From: Prostheceraeus crozeri
Taxonomy: Eukaryota > Platyhelminthes > Polycladida > Euryleptidae
Direction: 5' to 3'
DNA length: 64,000 bases
NCBI GenBank assembly: GCA_907163375.1
Contig: CAJQUW010010377.1
Coordinates: 1 to 64,000 of the forward strand
The notes beneath the pieces were generated by a model, which worked only from the letters and a program-made list of their open reading frames with translations, had not been told where the DNA came from and searched no databases. Below are positions 32,608 through 43,100 of this stretch, piece after piece (within the stretch, counting starts at the first letter, position 1; each line of letters starts with the position of its first letter). The position numbers were made by a program, and so were the translations under genes.

Positions 32608-33300
32608 TTAATAGTCTGAGAACATGTATTTCCTGGGAGGAGCTGTTTTACGTTTTCCTTTTAGTAGTTTTAGTGGCGATGTAGATCTACGTCGAGTTCT
32701 TCCTCTTGTTTGCTTAGTGAGTGTGGGAGGGGATGTAGCAGGTGACGTCTTAAACCAATTTGTTGGCATTTTCATCGTCTGAAGCATTGGAGCAGTAGCC
32801 ACTGTTGAATCAAGTTCTTTCAATGTCTCATTATTCAAAGCAAATTTTGGTACATTATGCTTTTTCAATAGTTTAAGAAAGTATGACCAACCAGGTGGAA
32901 CATAGCCCTGACGGCGCTTTCTACGTGTCGCATACTGAATCAAGTCTTCATAACGTGAAGCATCAATCACTTTATTTTCATCTGTAATGATTTCTCCTCT
33001 ATCATTTACATTGAGATGGGGTTCAATACTGTTGAAAAGAGATATGGCATGTGCGCGAGATGCTAAAGGTGTAGCAGTCGATACAGAGTCACGCATCTTA
33101 TTCTTCAAGTTTTTCAATTGCTCAACAGTTTCCGATTGTAATAATACAGCACGATGTGGATCTTTGATGTGAACATTTTGCTGATAATCTATTTCTTTCC
33201 TATACATTTGATTTGCAAGAGGTTGCTTTACTTGCTGCATGGCAGTCAATTGTACATATTCATCCTGAGGAATAACAATCATGCGAGAATAAGAACTCAT
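32608..33300 (-). CDS. Unknown 230-residue Polinton A protein next to the ATPase
   Basis: Mostly helical and charged (YVQLTAMQQVKQPLANQMYRK, VEQLKNLKNKMRDSVS). A central block (YEDLIQYATRRKRRQGYVPP, GWSYFLKLLKKHNVPKF) is followed by a basic tail (RGRTRRRSTSPLKLLKGKRK). It overlaps the ATPase start by 4 bp. Polinton B has a helical 275-residue protein also close to its ATPase. Function unknown. Confidence 0.6.
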   Translation of the reverse strand: MSSYSRMIVIPQDEYVQLTAMQQVKQPLANQMYRKEIDYQQNVHIKDPHRAVLLQSETVEQLKNLKNKMRDSVSTATPLASRAHAISLFNSIEPHLNVNDRGEIITDENKVIDASRYEDLIQYATRRKRRQGYVPPGWSYFLKLLKKHNVPKFALNNETLKELDSTVATAPMLQTMKMPTNWFKTSPATSPPTLTKQTRGRTRRRSTSPLKLLKGKRKTAPPRKYMFSDY

Positions 33301-33962
33301 AGTTTGTAGATAATCATGGGAGTTTTCAAAATATCACTTCGAAATCTAAATTCTTCCGGACACTCTTGCGTAAAGTCAATGAATAAGTAACCGTATGGTT
33401 TTTCAGTAGCTGCTTGAAAAATTTCAATTAAGGCTTTTGATCCTCTGGGTGCAACTTGTCGCGCTAAAATTTCAAATTGACTTTTATCTCGCGGATTCTT
33501 GAAAACAGCATAATAGTGTGTATTCAGGTTTCGTGTACGAGCTTCTTTTCCATCAGGAAACAAATTTTGTGTGATATAGATGATAAAACACCTTTTATGA
33601 TGTGCTGCACGAGTGAACATATCTGTAACATCTTTTGAATTCTTACTTTCTTTTAATAAATCATCCAATACAACAACATCATTAGACTGAAGTTTATCCA
33701 CTGGAATAATTCCTTCATGTCGAATAAAGTTGCGACTTTGCAATTCCTGAAACAGCGACGGTTGATAAATACCATAACACCAAATCACTCGATTGATAGG
33801 TTCCTTAAACAACTCCCTTCTTTTATCCAATAAATTCAGCGTGAAAACAGTTTTACCTGCATGAGATGGACCTGATACAGTCAGAACTTTATCACATTGA
33901 AGTCTGAAATCCATTTTATTACTTTGAGATTCAACATTTGCATAATTAACGCTTAGAGCCAA
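33297..33962 (-). CDS. A32-like genome-packaging ATPase, Polinton A
   Basis: 221 residues, looks whole. Walker A is SGPSHAGKTVFTLNLL (about 30-46) and Walker B is NDVVVLDDLL (about 93-102), followed by TDMFTRAAHHKRCFIIYITQNLF, the sensor region typical of FtsK/HerA-group viral packaging ATPases. It would drive DNA into a capsid. It overlaps the genes on both sides. Confidence 0.9.
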   Translation of the reverse strand: MALSVNYANVESQSNKMDFRLQCDKVLTVSGPSHAGKTVFTLNLLDKRRELFKEPINRVIWCYGIYQPSLFQELQSRNFIRHEGIIPVDKLQSNDVVVLDDLLKESKNSKDVTDMFTRAAHHKRCFIIYITQNLFPDGKEARTRNLNTHYYAVFKNPRDKSQFEILARQVAPRGSKALIEIFQAATEKPYGYLFIDFTQECPEEFRFRSDILKTPMIIYKL

Positions 33963-34296
33963 AGATATTACCCAATAGGTTGCCCACGGCAGGAGCTATC
34001 ATTGGAAGTATTGCTGAAAGGAAACCGCCCTTTTGTGTTAGAGTTTTCCTCTTTCTTTGAAGGGTGACTTTAGGATTGGAGATGAAACGCAATTTTGTGG
34101 CATATCGCTTAAGTAACTTTCGTTGTTTTGGCGCTAATTTCTTCGTCCTCAACTTTCTGACATGGGAAATAATTTCACGAATGAATTTATCGTTGGCATG
34201 CCGTATAGCATTGTATCGCTGATTTGCTTTCATTCGTCGGAGAGCTTGAATGGCTGAAGAAAACTTTGAAGACTTTTGACTTTTACGTTTCGCCAT
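33946..34296 (-). CDS. Small basic protein with hydrophobic tail, Polinton A
   Basis: 116 residues. A strongly basic N-terminal two thirds (KRKSQKSSKFSSAIQALRRMKANQRYN, RKLRTKKLAPKQRKLLKRYATKL) is followed by GGFLSAILPMIAPAVGNLLGNIFG, which could insert in a membrane. Such proteins recur in Polintons and recall adenovirus core or lytic pVI-like parts. The role is unproven. Confidence 0.6.
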   Translation of the reverse strand: MAKRKSQKSSKFSSAIQALRRMKANQRYNAIRHANDKFIREIISHVRKLRTKKLAPKQRKLLKRYATKLRFISNPKVTLQRKRKTLTQKGGFLSAILPMIAPAVGNLLGNIFGSKR

Positions 34297-34347
34297 TTTC
34301 CGTGTTAGTCTTTGCTAAAACCTATCTTTACCACATTTGCATAGGTA

Positions 34348-34677
34348 CTAACTATTGCGACATAAGTGACAATCGAAATGAGCAATATCACAGTGGTTAC
34401 ATTTGCAAAGTTGAATGCAATTACGTATGAAACAGCGTTGACAAAAAGCGTGCTTACATCTCTTGAAGATGCGCTTTTCATTTCCATCCCTTCGCTTACA
34501 TACATCACAACACATAGTTTCACCGTTACTGATGTCTATAGCAAGTCTTTTTGAAGATATGAATTTGCTAGCCCTTTCTAAATAATAGACGCATGTACAG
34601 AAGGAATATACTTCGAGAGTGAGCAGACATAGCTCGAAAACCAGTTGTGCTACAATCAAGTACCACTGCATTTTCAA
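34348..34677 (-). CDS. Membrane-anchored RING-like protein, Polinton A
   Basis: 109 residues. A hydrophobic segment (about 4-32, LIVAQLVFELCLLTLEVY) is followed by a Cys/His cluster (CCDVCKRR, then KRCKHAFCQRCFIRNC, then CKCNHCDIAHFDCHLC) with the spacing of a RING finger. A RING with a membrane anchor suggests an E3 ubiquitin ligase, as used by several DNA viruses against host proteins. This is inference. Confidence 0.55.
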   Translation of the reverse strand: MKMQWYLIVAQLVFELCLLTLEVYSFCTCVYYLERASKFISSKRLAIDISNGETMCCDVCKRRDGNEKRIFKRCKHAFCQRCFIRNCIQLCKCNHCDIAHFDCHLCRNS

Positions 34678-34764
34678 TTTTTCTTCATGGAAAGTTGAAT
34701 GTGAATATCTGAAATCGCTTCAATCACTAGACTGCTACCATGATGGTTAAATGCGTTAAGACGT

Positions 34765-35082
34765 TCAGCAATTTTTATCATGTCTTTTAAAAAATTCTTC
34801 GGGGTGATCTACCACTTCCATTGAATAAGAAGCAAAATGGAAAGAGCGACTTTCCACCACTTCCTTTCCAAAATGACTAAACTTAATTTTCGCAACTAAT
34901 CGCGCCATGACAATGCTATCAGAGAATGTATTCATTAACTCTAGAAATAGAGTGCTAGCATCATCGACCACTGCTTCGATGTCGGTCTCATCTTTATGAA
35001 AATTTATCACATAATCTTGAACAGCTCCTTTTAAACTTTGCCTATGAAAATGTAATGTTCCGCAGTCGTTTGAGAAAGACAT
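34765..35082 (-). CDS. Unknown conserved-looking Polinton A protein
   Basis: 105 codons containing VMARLVAKIKFSHFGKEVV, then RSFHFASYSMEVVDHPEEFFKRH. This type of sequence is found in Polinton-like elements of invertebrates, but I cannot name its function. The reading may extend toward 34678; the copy may be broken. Confidence 0.5.
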   Translation of the reverse strand: MSFSNDCGTLHFHRQSLKGAVQDYVINFHKDETDIEAVVDDASTLFLELMNTFSDSIVMARLVAKIKFSHFGKEVVESRSFHFASYSMEVVDHPEEFFKRHDKNC

Positions 35083-35169
35083 GATCGCCCTTTATCTAAC
35101 CAATCCACTGCATGAAAACAACAACTCTTCTCATAGTAACATTTATTGAATAACGGTAACAAGCATGCA

Positions 35170-35679
35170 TTATAAATCAATGGTTTGAAAGAGATAAAAT
35201 AGATACAGCTGGTAACTATCATACAGCGAGCAATGATAACCATACAGGACTTTGGCAGTGCTGAGGTAAGGAGGAAAGAAGCATTGGTTATGAACGTAGC
35301 TACTACAACGAACAGACAAAATAGGAACAGACAAATCCTTAAAACGTTTCGTGACTTCATGATAATGTTGATTCACTCTACTATCCCAAGGTGGGAGCAA
35401 AATATCATCAATGATTAGATTGGGAAATACTTTCCTTTCCTTACCAGGATTATTACAAAAGATGCGTATAACATTGAAAGCAGCTAACCATCGTTTAAAG
35501 TCAATAAGAAGAGCACTCTCACAAGAAAAGCCATAGTCTTGCAAATATTTCAGATTAAGTCCATGAATGTGTTTTCTCGCCCATTGATCAACATTGGGAT
35601 TGCAGTTGGCATGTTGATATGTCCAATTGTTCATAGCAATAGCACTGAGCTCCTGTACAGGTTCACCCTCACAATCCAT
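35170..35679 (-). CDS. Possible DEDD-type exonuclease-like protein, Polinton A
   Basis: 169 codons. The start MDCEGEPVQELSAIAM fits the first acidic motif (D.E) of an RNase H-fold exonuclease. DQWARKHIHGLNLKYLQDYGF and LLIDFKRWLAAFNVIRIF...NNPGKE resemble the second motif region. LPPWDSRVNQHYHEV follows. The copy may be incomplete at either end. The exonuclease assignment rests on motif pattern alone. Confidence 0.45.
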   Translation of the reverse strand: MDCEGEPVQELSAIAMNNWTYQHANCNPNVDQWARKHIHGLNLKYLQDYGFSCESALLIDFKRWLAAFNVIRIFCNNPGKERKVFPNLIIDDILLPPWDSRVNQHYHEVTKRFKDLSVPILSVRCSSYVHNQCFFPPYLSTAKVLYGYHCSLYDSYQLYLFYLFQTIDL

Positions 35680-35731
35680 AAAAATGATGATAGCAGCCTA
35701 AAACGGAAATTTACACATCTAAGGAAACGTT

Positions 35732-35980
35732 CTATAACATATTACAAAATGAAGAATTACATCGATGCTTTTCACGACAAAATACACAAATGATATGATG
35801 GCAACGAAGAAGTAAAATGTATCTAATAAGACCACGTCTACGACACTCAAAGCACATAAGCGAATTGTCATAGGGTAGAGTTAGGAAAGGACTAGTAATT
35901 CTCCTTCTTTGATTTGCGTTTTGATGCAGCATTCTTCTCCGGTTTGCGCTTCGTACCACTGCTGTTAAGGATTTGATCAA
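35732..35980 (-). CDS. Small RING-like zinc-binding protein, Polinton A
   Basis: 82 codons with MCFECRRRGLIRYILLLRCHHIICVFCREKHRCNSSFC, the Cys-x2-Cys, CHH..C..C and Cys-x4-Cys order of a compact RING. It is the second RING-like protein at this end of Polinton A, close to where Polinton B inserted. Confidence 0.5.
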   Translation of the reverse strand: MIKSLTAVVRSANRRRMLHQNANQRRRITSPFLTLPYDNSLMCFECRRRGLIRYILLLRCHHIICVFCREKHRCNSSFCNML

Positions 35981-36067
35981 TTATGTCATCCACGTTGGGT
36001 GGTTTTGGAATATATAGGATGGATTCCATATGCATGGAGAGAGAGACTATTTTATTATCCTTGTGTC

Positions 36068-36639
36068 AGTAATGGGCAAAAGACCGTTCCAGGACACCAT
36101 AAAATTCAAAAAATAGTATCTTTAAAAACTACATAAATTCATGAATTTAGACCCTTTTTCAGGTTTTTAAGACCTAAATACATGAATTTAGTCGTTTTTA
36201 AAGATACCGATTTTTCAAAAAATGGTACTTTTTAAATGGTCTAAATTCATGAATTTGAACCCTTTTTCAGGTTATGAAGACCTAAATTCACAAATTTGGG
36301 CGTTTTTAAAAATACCCAATTTCTAAATTTTTCAAAATCTCAAATTTGAGAATTACAAATTTTACTCCCAAAATCATGACCGTTCCAGGACACCGAAAAA
36401 AATCAGAAAAGTTAAGAATATCAAATTTGAGAATTACAATTTTTACCTTGTAAATCATGACCGTTCCAGGACACCGAAAATCATAAAAGTTGAGAATTTC
36501 AAATTCATGAATTTTATCCATCTTTCAGGTTTTTAAAATATATCATGTGACTAATAATATTTCTTTAAAAATGGAAGAAACAAAAGTGGAAGGAACTTCA
36601 GAAATGGAAGGAACCTCAAGAATATATCCTTCGTTATCA
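36068..36639 (+). repeat. Left terminal inverted repeat of Polinton B
   Basis: It matches 54293-54860 inverted, out to the codons of the first gene. It is built of short modules: the palindrome AAATTCATGAATTT next to CCCTTTTTCAGGTT, and GTTCCAGGACACCGAAAA with AAATTTGAGAATTACAA, each recurring two or three times. Confidence 0.93.
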
Positions 36640-37299
36640 TATGAACGTAGTTCTACTTTAATGGACATTGAAAAGATTAACATTGAAAAAATGAACAAAG
36701 AAAAACACAAAGATAGAGTACGTTATATGAAAGATAAGGAATCTCAATTATTATTAAGATTAGAGCATTATAAAAAATTAAGAAAGAGATGAAGTAAAGT
36801 TAAGAATGTAACACAAGGAATTGGCATATTCTTAACAATAAGTTTAGGCGCTCTCACTATTGTTATATCTTCAGGTGTTTTAGTAATTCCAGTAGTTGCT
36901 ACAGCTTTAACAAGTACGGGTGTTTTTGCAACTTCACTTGTTACAATGTTAGATAAATCTTTAATAACTAAGAAACGAAAATCATTAAAAACTAAGCATT
37001 TACATATTAATGAAGTCTATGATAAACTACATTACTACTTTCAAAGAGTATGTGATGATAATGTTATTACGTTAGATGAGATTGAAAAATTTGATCAAAT
37101 AGCTAATGAAGTAAATCAAACCTTTCAATTACAGTCCGAAAAAGTTGATGATAAGAATAGACAGGATGGCAAAATTTCTAGTGATGGTAAAACTTTTACT
37201 GGTGGTAAAATTTCTAATGAAGAAAATGATAAAATTTTTTTAGAAGAGCTAAAAACTTTAAGCGAAAATTTAAGCAAAACTTTATTAAACAAAACTTAA
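36571..37299 (+). pseudogene. Unknown Polinton B protein with membrane segment, broken
   Basis: An N-terminal charged part (MEETKVEGTSEMEGTSRIYPSL lies partly in the terminal repeat) is followed by a strongly hydrophobic stretch near 36830-36950 and a helical C-terminal part. I do not recognise the family. One break. Confidence 0.5.
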
Positions 37300-37420
37300 A
37301 ACGAGAAAACTTTAAACGAAAAGATGTCAAACAACAAAGCAATAAAAAAATAATTTGTTCAGTAAAATGTTTTTGTTGTATTCCAATGTTACCACAAAAT
37401 TCAAATATTATATTTTAAAA

Positions 37421-38245
37421 ATGGATAAAATTAGAGCTGATAATTTTAAAAGAATGAAACAATTAGAAGAGTTAATAAAACAAAGAAATATTATGAAAGA
37501 AAATCATCTTCAACATAGAATGATAAAAGCTGGTATTCAATCTGATATGTTTGAAAAAATGCAGCAAACCGAACAAGTAAAAACTGATTTTGAAAAAACT
37601 ATGAAACCATTTAAAACTCTTGAAAAAGAAAGTACAAATAATGATAAACAAATTGATATAACAGATCCAGAGCACAAAACTATATTAGATGACTATGGAT
37701 TACTAGAATCAAACATTAATAAGAAATTACCAAAATCTATGCAATTTGAACATTCTATTTCATTTATAGATGGAAAAACAATACCTAGATTTTATCTCGG
37801 TCAAAAAGAAATATTTCCACAACCTTTTCGAGGTTTAATTTTTTCACCAGATAAATCTCCTTTTAATTTAGATAGAAATTTTGTTAATCTTTTAAGAGGA
37901 GCAGATTTAAATAATTATGCTGTAGAAGATCTCATAAAATATAAAGCTATGTTAGACAGAGTTGGTGCAGTAAAATCTCTTAGACGTTATAAACAATTAG
38001 TAAATTTATTATCAACGGGAGTTAAAGTAGGGAAAGGTTTATCTGAAAAACAGAAAACAGAAACAACCATATTCTTACCAGATGATCCACAAGAATTACT
38101 AAATAGATTAAATATTTTAATATCTGCAATAAAAGAAGGACATAATTCTAGTTTTAATGAAATTCATGCTATATTGAAAAGACTGTTAGAAAAGAAGATT
38201 CTAAATGAAGAGGATTATAAAAGTATAACGAACCGAATGTTCTAG
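37421..38245 (+). CDS. Unknown helical Polinton B protein
   Basis: 275 residues from the ATG at 37421. The N-terminal 90 residues are a charged helix (RMKQLEELIKQRNIMKENH). The middle has PRFYLGQKEIFPQPFRGLIFSPDKSPFNLDRNFVNLLRGADL and the C-terminus RVGAVKSLRRYKQLVNLLS...ILKRLLEKKIL. It lies upstream of the penton-like and ATPase genes. Function unknown. Confidence 0.6.
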   Translation: MDKIRADNFKRMKQLEELIKQRNIMKENHLQHRMIKAGIQSDMFEKMQQTEQVKTDFEKTMKPFKTLEKESTNNDKQIDITDPEHKTILDDYGLLESNINKKLPKSMQFEHSISFIDGKTIPRFYLGQKEIFPQPFRGLIFSPDKSPFNLDRNFVNLLRGADLNNYAVEDLIKYKAMLDRVGAVKSLRRYKQLVNLLSTGVKVGKGLSEKQKTETTIFLPDDPQELLNRLNILISAIKEGHNSSFNEIHAILKRLLEKKILNEEDYKSITNRMF

Positions 38246-38357
38246 GGCTTCGCCCGTAGCTGAAATATGTTGTTTCTAATTTTTATCTATGATTTTTATC
38301 TATGATTTTTATCTACGATTTTTATCTATAATATTTATTTAAAATCTTAACTAAAAA

Positions 38358-39146
38358 ATGTGTTCAGCAGATTTAGACAAAATTAATAATCATCTAGAAA
38401 ATCTAACAGAGATTTTGGGTTCATCAAAATTTAGTACGACGTTAAAAATTATAACAACTACTTCATCACACACTTGTAATTTAGAACCCATTCTACATTT
38501 GGAACAAAATAAAAATTATCAAATTGCATTGACTAGTTTCTCTACATTTAACACTATTCAAAATGTTATAAAAGATGTGAATGATCAATTTAGATATTCT
38601 ACTGATAAAGGCAAAACATGGAAAATATTAACTTTTCTTCCTGGTTCTTACGAAGTTGAATCAATATCAAATGAAATTAAGAGACATTTAGGTATACCAT
38701 TTAAAGATAAGAAACAATTACATTTTGCAGTTGAACCGGCAGTTAATAAATTTTCTCTTACTTTAGACGAAAATCATCAAGTTGATTTTAATCATGATAG
38801 ATCATTGTCAAAGCTATTAGGATTTAATAAACAAACCTATAGTCAAGGTTATCATTTAGGTGAGAAGATTCCAAAAATAACTGAAATAAATTCAATTGTT
38901 GTACATTGTGACATTATTGAAGGAGGATATATAAATGGTAAATTGTCAAATTTAATATTCAGTTTTCCAGCTTTTACTGTACCCATTGGTTATAGATTAA
39001 ATGTATTTCCACAAACATTAATATATTTTCCTATTACAAGAAAAACTATTAACAACATTAACATTAGAATCACTGATGAGAAAGGACAAGAAATAAATTT
39101 TGGAGGTGAAGAGATTATGATAGATCTTTTGGTTCGAGAGGTATAA
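38358..39146 (+). CDS. Candidate minor capsid (penton-like) protein, Polinton B
   Basis: 262 residues, looks whole. LEQNKNYQIALTSFSTFNTI near the start parallels the G.WEVG motif of the A proteins. Later blocks (LSKLLGFNKQTYSQGYHLGEK, DIIEGGYINGKLSNLIFSFP) and the end (INFGGEEIMIDLLV) are typical of a protein found beside the ATPase in Hydra-type Polintons. Beta-rich. Downstream a CTCCCGTTCG(A/G)GAGGTATA unit repeats three times (39140-39195). Confidence 0.6.
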   Translation: MCSADLDKINNHLENLTEILGSSKFSTTLKIITTTSSHTCNLEPILHLEQNKNYQIALTSFSTFNTIQNVIKDVNDQFRYSTDKGKTWKILTFLPGSYEVESISNEIKRHLGIPFKDKKQLHFAVEPAVNKFSLTLDENHQVDFNHDRSLSKLLGFNKQTYSQGYHLGEKIPKITEINSIVVHCDIIEGGYINGKLSNLIFSFPAFTVPIGYRLNVFPQTLIYFPITRKTINNINIRITDEKGQEINFGGEEIMIDLLVREV

Positions 39147-39274
39147 ACTCCCGTTCGGGAGGTATAGACTCCCGTTCGAGAGGTATAAACTCCCACGCGA
39201 AGCTAGAGAAGTTTAATTTTCTTCTTCTTCTTTAAAAATAAAAATAAAATAAAAATAAATTTTTTTATTAAAAA

Positions 39275-40048
39275 ATGAGTGAAGTACCCCCATTAAACAA
39301 AAAAAAACTTAAATTTAATCATCATCCAAATTTATCTAATAAAGTTTTGCCAGTTATTTGTGGAAGATCAGGTTGTGGAAAAACATATCTATTATTTAAA
39401 ATTTTAACGACTTCAAATTTTTTGGATTATAACAATCTTATAATTTATACAACAACAGCAGAACAACCCGTCTATCAATTTTTAAAATATGGATTTGAAA
39501 ATAATCTTAAAAAAACAGCAATTGCTTCATTATTCAAAGAATATGAAAAATCTGAAGATGAAGAAGAAATAAGTTCGTGGTGTGAAGAAGCAACAAAAAA
39601 TAATCAGTTAGTTGAAACCAATAAAAATAAGCATATAAAGATACAACTAATAGATGATAGTGGTAATATGCAAGATCCTAGTAAACTAGATAAAACAATG
39701 AAACATTGTGTAATTTTTGATGATTGTGTTAATGATAGAAATCAGTCAGTTCAGAGAAATTATTTCACAAGAGGTAGACATAATAACTGTAGTGTTTTTT
39801 ATTTAACACAAAGTATGTATTCATTAGACGGAAGTGTTATTAGAAAGAATGCAAATATATTTATACTATTTGAAATACGTGTAAATGCAAGAAACTTAAG
39901 TGATTTGTTAAGAGATTTATGTGTAAGAAATAAAGATGAATTTAAACAATCGTGTAACAATGCTTGGTCAAAAGATTATGGCTTCATTACAATTAATATT
40001 GATAAAAAAATTCATGAAAGAGTTATAGAAAATATTTTCGCGGAGTGA
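39275..40048 (+). CDS. A32-like genome-packaging ATPase, Polinton B
   Basis: 257 residues, looks whole. Walker A is CGRSGCGKTYLLFK (about 29-42), Walker B HCVIFDDCVND (about 147-157), then TRGRHNNCSVFYLTQSMY, the sensor region of this family. The distance between the Walker motifs is longer than in A because of an acidic insert (EYEKSEDEEEISSW). Confidence 0.9.
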   Translation: MSEVPPLNKKKLKFNHHPNLSNKVLPVICGRSGCGKTYLLFKILTTSNFLDYNNLIIYTTTAEQPVYQFLKYGFENNLKKTAIASLFKEYEKSEDEEEISSWCEEATKNNQLVETNKNKHIKIQLIDDSGNMQDPSKLDKTMKHCVIFDDCVNDRNQSVQRNYFTRGRHNNCSVFYLTQSMYSLDGSVIRKNANIFILFEIRVNARNLSDLLRDLCVRNKDEFKQSCNNAWSKDYGFITINIDKKIHERVIENIFAE

Positions 40049-40132
40049 TAAAAATATACAAATATAGTGTTATAATATTTTTTTATTTTATGTATATATC
40101 AAATTTGTCTATCTTAGAAATTAGAAAATTAA

Positions 40133-43100
40133 AAAGGTTCAGTAGTTATTCCATCAGGTAAAATTTTTCTTTTATCATCAAATGGATCTAATGCTAATTT
40201 ATGTTCTTCTTTTAAATACATGTTATGTTTTTTTTAATTAAGTCTATAATTACATGCTGTGTTTATTTCATTATTAAATAATACATTTTTATAATCTTGA
40301 AATGTTATTTGATTAGCCACTGATGCCTCTGAAATTCCTTTTAATGTTTTATGTGTTTTAATATTATTAGTTGTATCATAACAGTAACATTTAGATTTTA
40401 AAAATTAAGCTTCTGTTATGAAATCTTCATTTCCTTCTAATTCATCTTTTACTTTACATAAATCAGAAGGATGAATGATATCTTTTATTTTATTAATTTC
40501 TTCATCAAGTGTAGAATTATACGGTATTGTTAATTCTAAGAAAACAGAATCGGTATCTGTAAAGTGTAATTTATAGTTTTTGCCATAAGCAGGTGCTAAA
40601 TAATCATATATAAATCTATACATAAATAGTTTAGCTAATTCTACTATAGTGAAACCAATAAAATTAAACTTATCATGTTTTACGCTAATTCGACGTAAAT
40701 GTACAGCACATAGTTCATCACTAAATCTAGTAGTTCTTTTATATGTAGGTTTCCTTGTTAAATTTTGAAACCTATCTTTATCATAAACTATTTCAATATT
40801 TTGTCTATTACGCACATTTTCTAAAGTCTTACCATAAAATGCATTATTCATTAATTTGAAGAACACGTTTCCAAAATCATCTTTATTTCTTTTAGCTATT
40901 TTACGTTTTTCAATATTGAACTCTATATAATTTTTTAACCACCTAGATTTTTGATAAAATAGTTTTCGATGTATTTTGGTGAGAATCATTCCATGATCTA
41001 AATACCAATCTAGCATTCTTCCTTCAACAACATACTTTCCTTTATTGCTTTGTGTTAACATAAGTTTTTTTGTTGGTCTGTATTTTTTAGGAATTAAAGA
41101 TTTTTGATAATCTGAAAAATCTTCTATATTAGGAATTTTGTTTTCGGGACAGAAAGGAAAATATTTTGTTTTATCTTTTATTTCATCAGGGTATACTAAA
41201 TCAACTTCATATATATAACCATGATTATAATTTCCATCATATGTTTTTTGATAATCAAGAATATTACACCATGACATTTCACCTGTTGGTAATTCTTGTA
41301 TCATGCAAGAAGAATATAAGCTATTAAAATCATAATATAACAAATAGTTTTCTCTCATGATTTCATCAACTGCTGCTTGACTGTCTTCATTTGATATAAG
41401 TCCTTCTATATTTTGATTAAACAATTTTATAAACTGATCACTTTCTTCTGGAGATAAAGGTTTCATTATTCCATAATCATCAGGATTTACTTTTTTATTG
41501 TAACACTGTACATAACGATTACCTAAAACTGATGAAACTCCACCTCTAATTCCAGATTCAAAAAATAATAATTTATCATATGTATTTTCTTTATAATGTT
41601 TAAGTTTAACACCAGTATGTTTTAATCCTGCTAACCATGTTAAACCTGGTGTAGAATAACAATAACATGGATCTATTCCGTAATATTCTAAACACATATC
41701 ACGAAAGTTTTCAAAAAGATCAGCTAGTATTAATACATCTATCTGTAGATATTTCATTGTATAATCATACATTGTTTTACAATTTAACTCTCTCCAATTC
41801 TTTTCAGCTTCTGCATAGTCTTCGTCAGATAATTGTGATTGTTTTAATGTTGATTTAAATTTATTTATTGGAGGAAGTTGTTTTTCTTCCTTAATTTTAT
41901 TCACAGAATTAAAATCAGTCTTCGACTGTGAACCACAGGTTTTATCTCCAGTTATATCAGTCTTCGACTGTGAGCCGCAGGCTATATACTCATACGGAAA
42001 TATTCCTTTTAAAGGTTTTAAATTATATTTATTTAATATCTTACATTGTTCAGATTTCAAAGTTTTTCCCATAACATCTAATGAATAAGGAGTAAAAATC
42101 TAAATGCATCTAAAATTCTAATGCAACCTAATTGCATTGAAAAATATTTTTCTTCTGTTTTACATAGTACATTTATTTGTTGTTGTTGTAATTTTTCAGA
42201 TGAAAATAAATCTTTCATTACTAGATGGAAATCATATTTAGAACTATTGTAGAAATATAGAGGAACAAAGTTATATTTAAATTTATTAGCATTAAGATTA
42301 CAAGAATTATGTGCTGCACCTCTATATAATCCATTTAGATGATCATGATCTTTCACCTTGACGGCAGAGCCGTCGCTTCGCTTGTCAAGATATCTACCTT
42401 TGCCATTTTTATAATTTTTTGTAAATTCTTTTCCACAGTAATAACATTTTGTTTCATTAATAAAATTTAATTTTTCTTTTTCTGTTAATGGCATCATTGG
42501 AATATTTGTTTCAAGCAATTGTGAAAAATAATTTTGTAATTCTTCTACTTTCTTTGTAAACATTTCTGAACTATCTTCACCATAGTATTGAAAATATTCT
42601 GATTTAAATAATTCAGGATAATTTGAATGAATGTACATTCCCCAACATAATGGTTTTTGTTCAAATAAATATTTTTCTTTACTTTGTTCAGATGCACTTT
42701 TTTCATAATTACAAACCGAAGGTTCTAGGGCTTGGCCCGTACCATTATCAGAATTATAATTTTCAGAATCGGGCGAAGCCCTGGAACTTTCCGTTCGATT
42801 TTGTGTCATATTAACATTATATGCTTCAAAATCACAATAAATAGTAAAGGGTACTTTATTTTTAAAATACCATTTATTATATTCTAAATAATCATCTTTT
42901 GGAAATGTGTTTCTGACTGCTTCATTTTGTTGGCAATTCTCCAAATGTCTATTCATTTCTTCTTTAGTTCTAAAGCTCGTCATACATTGGAGACAAGGAA
43001 AATTAGCATTATCTGAAGTTTTTGTAAATATAGAAACATCTTTACACAATATAAAATGACCCTGATAATATAATATATTCGCTTGTGCTGGCTGTTTTGT

